The notes under the pieces are model-generated. The model was not told where the DNA came from, searched no databases, and saw only the letters and a program-made list of their open reading frames with translations. DNA of 34,001 nucleotides, taken from contig JAQXWB010000070.1 of the NCBI GenBank assembly GCA_029225225.1, forward strand, positions 1 to 34,001. Direction: 5' to 3'. Both the position numbers and the translations under genes were made by a program. The stretch comes from Bacillota bacterium (GTDB lineage Bacteria > Bacillota > Clostridia > Oscillospirales > Oscillospiraceae). Numbering within the stretch: the first letter of the stretch is position 1; each line of letters opens with the position of its first letter. Positions 28,360-34,001 of the stretch are shown in pieces.

Positions 28360-30153
28360 ATGACGACCTATATTCTGAAGCTCGTGTCTCTGCTGGGTGG
28401 GCTGGCGCTGTTCCTGTTTGGCATGGACGTGATGGGAAAATCCTTAGAGCGCACCGCAGGCGGTAAGCTTCAGACCGTTTTGGCAAAGATGAGCTCCAGC
28501 GTGCCCAAGGGTTTCCTTCTGGGGCTGGCAGTGACAGCAGTGATTCAGTCCTCCTCCGCCACCACCGTCATGGCGGTGGGCTTCGTCAACTCCGGCATTC
28601 TGACTTTGAAGCAGGCCGTGGGCGTGATCATGGGCAGCAATGTGGGCACCACGGTCACCGCGTGGATTCTGTCTCTCAGCGGCTTAGAGGGGGACAGCTT
28701 CTTTGTGCAGCTGTTCAAGCCCTCTACCTTGGCACCGCTGATGGGCTTTCTCGGCATTGTGCTGTACATGTTCACAAAATCGGAGAAAAAGAAGAACATC
28801 GGCTGCATTCTGCTGGGCTTTATGGCGCTGATGACCGGCATGGAGCTGATGAGCGGTTCCATGAAGTTCCTAAAAAACGAGGCATGGTTTGCCAACCTGA
28901 TGGTATCCTTCTCCAACCCGTTCCTCGGCATATTCGTCGGCGCGGCTCTGACGGCGCTCATTCAGTCCTCCTCCGCCTCCGTGGGTATTTTGCAGAGTCT
29001 GTGCTCCACCGGCGCGGTCACCTTCGGCTGCGCCATCCCGATCATCTTGGGGCAAAACATCGGCACCTGCGTGACCGCCATGATGGGCTCCATCGGCGCG
29101 AATAAAAACGCCCGCCGCACCGCCATGGTGCATCTGTACTTCAATCTCTTGGGAACGCTGATCTTCGTGGTGCTGTTCTACGGCATCGGGCTGTTCTTCC
29201 CGTGGAAGTTCCTGAACGACCCCTGTAACGAGATGAACATTGCCGTGATCCATACGGCGTTCAATGTCGGCGCAACCGCTCTTCTCCTGCCGATGAACGG
29301 CTTGCTGGTAAAGCTGGCGACCCTGTCCGTCCCCGATGACAAGAAGGAGGAGAAGACGGAGCTGCTGGACGAGCGTCTGCTGGGCACCCCCGCCGTCGCC
29401 ATCCAGCGCGCCCACGAGATCGCCGTCCGCATGGCGGAGGATTCGTTCGAGGCCATGTCCCTTGCCATTGCTCTGACCCGCGGCTTTGACAGCAAAACAC
29501 TGGAGCAGGTTCTTGCGCTGGAGGACAATACCGACCGTTATGAGGATGCGCTGGGCACTTACCTTGTAAGGCTCTCCGGCATGAATCTGTCCGAATCCGA
29601 CAACCGCATTCTCAATACCCTGCTCTACACCATTTCCGACATTGAGCGCATTGCCGACCACGCCGTTTCCGTAGGGCAGGCGGCGCTGGAAATGGAGGAA
29701 AAGAAAATTGCTTTCTCCGACCGCGCAAAAGCGGAGCTGGAGGTTTTGGAGCAAGCGGTTACGGATCTCCTCCGCCGCACCGTGGACACCTATAAAAGTC
29801 TCGATCTTGAGCTGGCCGCAACGATTGAGCCGCAGGAGCAGGTCGTAGACGCGCTGGTGCGGGAGGTCAAGTCCCGTCATATCCGCAGACTGCGCGACGG
29901 GCTTTGCAGCGTGGAATACGGCTTTGTGCTGGAAGACCTGCTGACCGCCTTCGAACGCTCGGCGGATCACTGCTCCAATGTGGCGGTGGAAATTCTTCAG
30001 GTCTCGGAGGGCAAGCTGGAAGCCCACGAGTATTTGAACTCCCTGAAAGCCGGCGAGCTGCGGGAAAGCGCAGTCTTCGCCGAGCGCTTCGCCCGCTATA
30101 AGGCGCAATACGCCTTCCCCGAGGAGCCGAAGGAGGATAAAACGCCCCAATAA
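28360..30153 (+). CDS. Na/Pi cotransporter family protein with PhoU-like domain
   Basis: The 597-residue protein has about eight membrane segments in its first ~330 residues, with the duplicated signature QSSSATTVMAVGFVNSG and QSSSASVGILQSL of sodium-phosphate cotransporters (NptA type). A ~240-residue helical PhoU-like cytoplasmic domain follows (DIERIADHAVSVGQAALEM, SVEYGFVLEDLLTAFERSADHCSNVAVEIL). It takes up phosphate with sodium. I place the start at ATG 28360 after AAAGGAG (spacing 12, somewhat long). The open frame upstream to 28237 runs through the promoter and is not coding. Confidence 0.93.
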   Translation: MTTYILKLVSLLGGLALFLFGMDVMGKSLERTAGGKLQTVLAKMSSSVPKGFLLGLAVTAVIQSSSATTVMAVGFVNSGILTLKQAVGVIMGSNVGTTVTAWILSLSGLEGDSFFVQLFKPSTLAPLMGFLGIVLYMFTKSEKKKNIGCILLGFMALMTGMELMSGSMKFLKNEAWFANLMVSFSNPFLGIFVGAALTALIQSSSASVGILQSLCSTGAVTFGCAIPIILGQNIGTCVTAMMGSIGANKNARRTAMVHLYFNLLGTLIFVVLFYGIGLFFPWKFLNDPCNEMNIAVIHTAFNVGATALLLPMNGLLVKLATLSVPDDKKEEKTELLDERLLGTPAVAIQRAHEIAVRMAEDSFEAMSLAIALTRGFDSKTLEQVLALEDNTDRYEDALGTYLVRLSGMNLSESDNRILNTLLYTISDIERIADHAVSVGQAALEMEEKKIAFSDRAKAELEVLEQAVTDLLRRTVDTYKSLDLELAATIEPQEQVVDALVREVKSRHIRRLRDGLCSVEYGFVLEDLLTAFERSADHCSNVAVEILQVSEGKLEAHEYLNSLKAGELRESAVFAERFARYKAQYAFPEEPKEDKTPQ

Positions 30154-30185
30154 TATGTAACACTCAAAATCTACACATTGGCATC

Positions 30186-30260
30186 CGTAGGGGCGGCTAT
30201 CAGCCGCCCGCGTGCAGGCACCTTTTTAGAATCTGTAGCGCGCGGCATCCCTGACGCGCC
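30186..30260. repeat. Dispersed GTAGGG-type palindromic repeats
   Basis: The 337-bp stretch 30154-30490 has no gene. It holds GGGCGGCT-ATC-AGCCGCCC (30191-30209) followed by CGCGTGCAGG, and a second unit at 30235-30260 differing at two positions from the complement of 2495-2520. These are the modules of the sigE-rex repeats. The rest, 30261-30436, shows nothing recognisable. Confidence 0.7.
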
Positions 30261-30436
30261 TTTGCAGAGCTTCGATGAATAGTGAATCGTGTCGGAGCGC
30301 TCCGCGCGGATTGAAAATCGGTCGGTGGGGACACGACTCTGTCCGCCCGTGCAGAAATCGGTACAACAGCGCTGCCCGTATGCGGAGACATGATAGAGGC
30401 ATTTCTATTCCTGCCATAGCGCGTTGTTTACGACAA

Positions 30437-30481
30437 AATGCAGTGCCCTTCCTTACTTCTCGCAAGAAAGGGCACTGCATT
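30437..30481 (-). terminator. Intrinsic terminator of the minD-mgsA-dapH operon
   Basis: AATGCAGTGCCCTT (30437-30450) pairs with AAGGGCACTGCATT (30468-30481). On the minus strand the hairpin is followed by TTTT. It lies 10 bp after the dapH stop. Confidence 0.88.
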
Positions 30482-30490
30482 CTATAACGG

Positions 30491-31189
30491 TCACAGCTCG
30501 CGCAGCGCGTCGAGGAGGACGGTTTTTTCGTTGGTCTTTTCGTCGCGGTATTTGACGATCCTTGCAGGCGCGCCTGCAACAACGGCGTTGGCAGGGACAT
30601 TTTCCGTGACAATCGCGCCCGCCGCGACAACGGCGCGGTCGCCGACCTGCACGCCCTCCAAAATGACCGCGTTCGCGCCCACGAGGACATCGTCGCCCAC
30701 GACCACGGGCGTTGCACTCGGCGGCTCAATGACGCCGGCTAAAACCGCGTTCGCGCCGATGTGGGAGCGCTTGCCGACGGTCGCTCTGCCGCCCAAAATC
30801 GCGCCCATGTCGATCATTGTGCCCTCGCCGACGCGCGCGCCGATGTTGAGAACCGCGCCCATCATGATCACGGCGTTGTCCCCGATCTCGACGCCCTCGC
30901 GCAAAATCGCGCCCGGCTCCACTCTTGCGTGCAGATTCTTGACATCCAGCATCGGAATGGCGGAATTGACCGCGTTGTTTTCAATATGCACTGCGGTAAG
31001 CTTGTCCGCCTGCGCTTCCAACTGCGGCGCAATGCGTTTCCAGTCGCCGTAAAGGAGCTTCAGCCCGTTTCCGCCGCAGAAGATCTCTGCGTCCGTAAAT
31101 TCACAGGGTTCCTTTTCCTGCAAAACGACTCGTACCGGCGTCTTTTTCTCCGCCGTGCGGATCAATTCAATGATCTCATATGCTTCCAT
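30491..31189 (-). CDS. dapH: Tetrahydrodipicolinate N-acetyltransferase DapH
   Basis: The 232-residue protein starts with the DapH N-terminal domain ([19 protein letters not shown], then [10 protein letters not shown]). A left-handed beta helix of hexapeptide repeats follows ([32 protein letters not shown] through [32 protein letters not shown]), ending [10 protein letters not shown]. It acetylates tetrahydrodipicolinate in the acetyl branch of lysine/diaminopimelate synthesis. No other dap gene is adjacent. It lies 4 bp after the mgsA-like gene and is the last in the operon. Confidence 0.94.
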   Translation of the reverse strand: MEAYEIIELIRTAEKKTPVRVVLQEKEPCEFTDAEIFCGGNGLKLLYGDWKRIAPQLEAQADKLTAVHIENNAVNSAIPMLDVKNLHARVEPGAILREGVEIGDNAVIMMGAVLNIGARVGEGTMIDMGAILGGRATVGKRSHIGANAVLAGVIEPPSATPVVVGDDVLVGANAVILEGVQVGDRAVVAAGAIVTENVPANAVVAGAPARIVKYRDEKTNEKTVLLDALREL

Positions 31190-31193
31190 TGTC

Positions 31194-31610
31194 TCACCTC
31201 ACCGATTTTTTCCGATGGATCATCTCGCGCCAATCCAAATCGCCGCGCTGTAAGCCGAGAATCATCATCTCCGCCGAGGCGAGGTTCGTCGCCACGGGAA
31301 CATTGTGCGTGTCGCACAGGTGGATGGTCTGCACGATCTGCTGATCCTCCCACGGGTTCATGCCGTTCGGGTCGGTGAACATCAAAACGAGGTCAATCTC
31401 ATTATAAGCGATGCGGGCATCGACCTGCTGATGACCGCCCTGATTGTGCGACAAAAACAGCGTCACCGGCAGCCCCGTCGCATCCGCGACGAGTCTTCCC
31501 GTCGTCGCCGTGGCGGAGAGATTGTGTTTGGAAAGGATGCTTTTATATGCCGTGCAGAATTGCACCATCAGTTCTTTCTTTTTATCGTGTGCCATGAGTG
31601 TAATGTTCAT
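31194..31610 (-). CDS. Methylglyoxal synthase-like protein with altered active site
   Basis: This 138-residue MGS-fold protein keeps [11 protein letters not shown] (His8, Asp9), the phosphate-binding TTGRL and the FTDP and VPVATN blocks of MgsA. The catalytic Asp of the GGDQQ motif is His60 (GGHQQVDA), and the His of the PHDPD motif is Trp87 (NPWEDQQ). In E. coli numbering these are Asp71 and His98, both needed for methylglyoxal formation. It may be inactive as MGS or have a new substrate. It lies between minD and dapH with a GAGGTGA ribosome site. Confidence 0.85.
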   Translation of the reverse strand: MNITLMAHDKKKELMVQFCTAYKSILSKHNLSATATTGRLVADATGLPVTLFLSHNQGGHQQVDARIAYNEIDLVLMFTDPNGMNPWEDQQIVQTIHLCDTHNVPVATNLASAEMMILGLQRGDLDWREMIHRKKSVR

Positions 31611-31622
31611 AAAATCACCTCA

Positions 31623-32360
31623 TTACAGTTTCATCAGCGGCATTGCAATGCCGCGCAGGCGGCGCGAAATGCGCAGGCACGCCTCTGCGGCGCCGCCGTC
31701 GTCGGAGAGGATCAGCGCGTCTCCCTGCGCTGCGGCAAGCATCACCGCGTTATCCTCCGGGATCAAGCCCAACAGCGGAAGTCCTACGCCGTCCATAATG
31801 TCGTCCACTGTCAGTTCCATACGGGAGAACAGTTTCGGCGCAACGCGATTGACCACAAGCAGCATCTCCTCCTTGCCGTCGAGCGAGAGAAGATCCGCCG
31901 CGCAGCTCGCGTCGCGCATGGAGGCGGGATCCGGCGTAGAGACGACGATACAGCGGTCGGCGTAGCGCGTTGCCAGCCGGAAGCCCGACCCGATCCCCGC
32001 AGGCGCGTCGATCAGGCAGTAGTCAAACTCCTTGCGCGCCTGTTCGAGCATTCTGCCGAAGCCCTCCGCGTCGACCAGCGCGTCATTCTCGCGCACAGGC
32101 GCGGTGAAAAGGAACAGTCCCGGAAGCTGCGAATGCTCTGTGGCGTCCTGCAAGCTGTAATGCCCATGGATCACGTCCGTAAAAGCGATAATCGGCTGCT
32201 CCGTCATGCCGAGGGCGATGTCGAGATTACGCAAGCCGATGTCCGCGTCGATGCACAGCACACGCATGCCGTCGGCAGCCATACAGGTCGCCACGGCGGC
32301 GCACAGCGTTGTTTTCCCCGTGCCGCCTTTTCCGGAAATAACAGAAATGACCTCGCCCAT
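31623..32360 (-). CDS. minD: Septum site-determining protein MinD
   Basis: This 245-residue ParA/MinD ATPase has the deviant Walker A SGKGGTGKTT (residues 9-18), CIDADIGLRNLDIALG, and Walker B YCLIDAPAGIG. It ends in a basic amphipathic stretch (ISRRLRGIAMPLMKL) that would bind the membrane. It places the division site by positioning MinC, but neither minC nor minE is adjacent. I start at ATG 32360; an in-frame TTG at 32390 lacks a ribosome site. It is the first gene of a three-gene operon. Confidence 0.9.
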   Translation of the reverse strand: MGEVISVISGKGGTGKTTLCAAVATCMAADGMRVLCIDADIGLRNLDIALGMTEQPIIAFTDVIHGHYSLQDATEHSQLPGLFLFTAPVRENDALVDAEGFGRMLEQARKEFDYCLIDAPAGIGSGFRLATRYADRCIVVSTPDPASMRDASCAADLLSLDGKEEMLLVVNRVAPKLFSRMELTVDDIMDGVGLPLLGLIPEDNAVMLAAAQGDALILSDDGGAAEACLRISRRLRGIAMPLMKL

Positions 32361-32410
32361 TGCGTCCGCCGCTCCCTTCCCATTTCTCAAAATTATAGAT
32401 GCTTAATGTA

Positions 32411-32439
32411 AGTATACCCTATCTTCCTTCCGATTTCAA
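32411..32439 (-). promoter_or_regulatory. Promoter of the minD operon
   Basis: On the minus strand TTGAAA (32434-32439) and TATACT (32411-32416) are separated by 17 bp, about 50 bp upstream of minD. Confidence 0.7.
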
Positions 32440-32527
32440 CAACGAATTCACAGATTTTGCCACCGTAATATGCATTTTCTTGTTCCGACCCGTGCGGCGC
32501 GGCGCAGCGCCAATTTTATCATACGGC

Positions 32528-32556
32528 TTGCATTTTTACGGGGATTATGGTATTCT
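32528..32556 (+). promoter_or_regulatory. Promoter of the membrane protein/ogt unit
   Basis: TTGCAT (32528-32533) and TATTCT (32551-32556) have a 17-bp spacer, 33 bp before the start codon. Confidence 0.6.
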
Positions 32557-32589
32557 GAAGTAAATCTACATAATAAAGTGAGAATCGTT

Positions 32590-33075
32590 ATGGCTTTCTT
32601 CTCTACACTCACAGGAAAGGCGCTCATTACCTTTTTCATCTCCATGGTGCCGGTGATTGAGCTGCGCGGTGCAATTCCCTATGCAATGGCGCAGGGGATT
32701 GCGCCGTGGGCGGCGTGCTTCATCAGCATCATCGGCAATGTGCTGCCTGTCCCGTTTATCCTGCTGTTCATCCGCAAGGTCCTGCACTGGATGAAGCGCT
32801 ACCCCAAGCTCGGACGCATTGCGGAAAAGTTAGAGCGCCGCGCCGCGAATAAGAGCGGACGGGTGCAAAAATCCGAGCTGGTCGGTTTATGCCTGCTCGT
32901 CGCCATTCCCCTCCCCGGAACCGGCGCATGGACAGGCGCGCTAGTCGCCGCGTTGATGGAGATGCGCTTGAAGCGCGCCCTGCCGACGATCCTTCTCGGC
33001 GTCGTGCTGGCGGGCATCGTCGTCACGCTCGTGATGACGCTGGGCATTGAGGCGCTCAGCTTCCTGCACGGTTAA
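32590..33075 (+). CDS. Small multidrug export (COG2426-type) membrane protein
   Basis: This 161-residue membrane protein has about four helices. The motif VPVIELRGAIPYAMAQG (~20-36) and the paired IPLPGTGAWTGALVAALM (~105-122) are diagnostic of the PF06695 small multi-drug export family. The transported substrate is not established for most members. The start ATG 32590 is preceded by a weak AAGTGAG site. The longer upstream frame crosses the promoter and is rejected. It ends 2 bp before ogt. Confidence 0.85.
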   Translation: MAFFSTLTGKALITFFISMVPVIELRGAIPYAMAQGIAPWAACFISIIGNVLPVPFILLFIRKVLHWMKRYPKLGRIAEKLERRAANKSGRVQKSELVGLCLLVAIPLPGTGAWTGALVAALMEMRLKRALPTILLGVVLAGIVVTLVMTLGIEALSFLHG

Positions 33076-33077
33076 AA

Positions 33078-33572
33078 ATGTTTACCGACTATCTCGAAAC
33101 GCCCCTCGGTCTGCTGCGCCTAACGGCAAGCGAAAGCGCGCTTTGCAAGGTCGATTTATCAGAAGAACGGGGAGCACGCACGCCGAACACCGTCACACGG
33201 GAGGCCGTCTTGCAGCTTTCGGAATATTTTTTGAAAAAACGGGAAGACTTTTCTGTACCGCTTGCGCCGCAGGGAACGCCCTTTCAAAAATGCGTCTGGG
33301 CGGCGCTGGCAGGCATTCCCTACGGCAAGGTTGTCACCTACGGGCAGTTGGCGGCAGCCGTCGGCAATGCCAAAGCCGTCCGCGCCGCCGCGAGCGCGGT
33401 TGGGAAAAACCCGTTTCCGATCCTGCTGTCCTGTCACCGCGTCGTCGCCGCGAACGGACTCGGCGGGTTTGCGTGGGGGCTCACGGCAAAACGGACGCTT
33501 TTGCAGTTGGAAGGCGTGGAAATTCCGAAAAAATCAGCGTTTTCGGAAAACTTTCTCTTTACTTTCCCGTGA
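33078..33572 (+). CDS. ogt: Methylated-DNA-protein cysteine methyltransferase (Ogt/AGT)
   Basis: This 164-residue suicide repair protein takes the methyl from O6-methylguanine onto its active cysteine. It has TPFQKCVWAALAGIPYGKVVTYGQLA (DNA-binding helix region), and the acceptor site LLSCHRVVAANG, where the usual PCHRV reads SCHRV. The short N-terminal domain is typical. It starts 2 bp after the membrane protein gene and is cotranscribed. A C-terminal ~12-residue tail contains the rpsO promoter. Confidence 0.93.
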   Translation: MFTDYLETPLGLLRLTASESALCKVDLSEERGARTPNTVTREAVLQLSEYFLKKREDFSVPLAPQGTPFQKCVWAALAGIPYGKVVTYGQLAAAVGNAKAVRAAASAVGKNPFPILLSCHRVVAANGLGGFAWGLTAKRTLLQLEGVEIPKKSAFSENFLFTFP

Positions 33573-33586
33573 TTCTATGCTACTAT
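33558..33586 (+). promoter_or_regulatory. Candidate promoter of rpsO
   Basis: TTTACT (33558-33563) and TACTAT (33581-33586) with a 17-bp spacer overlap the end of ogt. This leaves a ~120-nt leader before rpsO. S15 often autoregulates through its leader, but no structure was identified here. Confidence 0.5.
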
Positions 33587-33712
33587 ATTTTGGCTGGCGT
33601 TTGCCAAGCAGTATATTCCGCGCGCTCAGTTTCGGGGGATCGCTCCGTGTCGGGGCATTCCGCCATCCCGCAACTTAGCCGCAGGAGAATTTTTTGAAAG
33701 GTGGAAATAACC

Positions 33713-33979
33713 ATGATCCAGAAGGAAAAGAAGACCGCGATCATCGCGGAGTACGCAACCCACGAAGGCGACACCGGTTCCCCCGAGGTTCAGATCGCCA
33801 TCCTCACCGCTCGCATCAACGAGCTGACCGAGCATCTGCGTGAGCACAAGCACGACAATCACTCCCGTCGCGGCCTGCTCATGATGGTCGGTAAGCGCCG
33901 CAGCCTGCTCGACTATCTTGCAAAGAAGGACATCAACCGCTATCGCGCCATCATTGCAAAGCTGGGCATCCGTAAGTAA
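33713..33979 (+). CDS. rpsO: 30S ribosomal protein S15
   Basis: The 88-residue protein is the full normal length, with [51 protein letters not shown] and the [13 protein letters not shown] end, all hallmarks of S15. It binds 16S rRNA in the platform of the small subunit. ATG 33713 follows AAAGGTGG; an in-frame upstream start at 33701 would overlap this site. The window ends 22 bp later; pnp commonly follows but is not visible. Confidence 0.97.
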   Translation: MIQKEKKTAIIAEYATHEGDTGSPEVQIAILTARINELTEHLREHKHDNHSRRGLLMMVGKRRSLLDYLAKKDINRYRAIIAKLGIRK

Positions 33980-34001
33980 TAGCGCATCTATGGGCGGCCC
34001 G

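Noticed and set aside
28870-30150. 426-residue minus-strand frame opposite the Na/Pi transporter
   Set aside because: It is a shadow of a clear membrane protein gene with duplicated QSSSA motifs.

Overview
The window looks like a chromosomal piece of an anaerobic, endospore-forming member of the Clostridia, probably Oscillospirales. The grounds are spoIIGA-sigE, the NADH-sensing repressor Rex, a DUF951 protein, a GC-rich core (near 57-60% by eye) and strong Shine-Dalgarno sites. The species cannot be named from sequence alone.

Layout. 1-3.8 kb is core genome: the end of rarA, a DUF951 protein, the sporulation pair spoIIGA-sigE, a 600-bp block of tandem and dispersed repeats, rex and tRNA-Leu(CAA). 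3.8-9.4 kb is AT-richer accessory DNA directly 3' of the tRNA. It holds an iteron-like repeat cluster, an orphan leucine-rich-repeat protein, a tandem hairpin array with GTGAAAT spacers, a Crp/Fnr regulator with a divergent zinc-ribbon/ferredoxin pair, a GNAT gene behind a hairpin-rich leader, a DUF3795 protein, a small membrane protein and probable gene remnants.

9.4-26.85 kb is the most interesting part: a 17-gene minus-strand operon (25978 down to 9442) with gaps of at most about 23 bp and many overlaps, plus a divergent PIG-L deacetylase gene. In transcription order it encodes a 12S-type carboxyltransferase, a 5S-type carboxyltransferase, a biotin carrier protein, a Sfp-type phosphopantetheinyl transferase, a divergent hotdog protein, malonyl transferase, ketoreductase, ACP, FabZ-type dehydratase, a GcvT-like protein, a fused KS-KS protein, a YbgC-type thioesterase, a GT1-like glycosyltransferase, an FMN-reductase-like protein, an ABC-2 exporter (ATPase and permease) and a GNAT-like protein. 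The second KS half lacks the catalytic Cys/His/His and resembles a chain-length factor. There is no enoyl reductase, no FabH and no biotin carboxylase. My reading is a self-contained, highly reducing type II polyketide/FAS-like system. It would make malonyl-CoA by transcarboxylation, build a probably polyene acyl chain, and glycosylate, possibly N-deacetylate, and export it. The product is unknown, and I do not recognise the cluster as a described one.

27-34 kb returns to ordinary genes: a DUF2935 protein, dispersed repeats, a Na/Pi cotransporter-PhoU fusion behind a Pho-box-like array, the minD-mgsA-like-dapH operon, a small-multidrug-export-type membrane protein with ogt, and rpsO at the right edge. 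The MgsA-like protein lacks key catalytic residues of methylglyoxal synthase.
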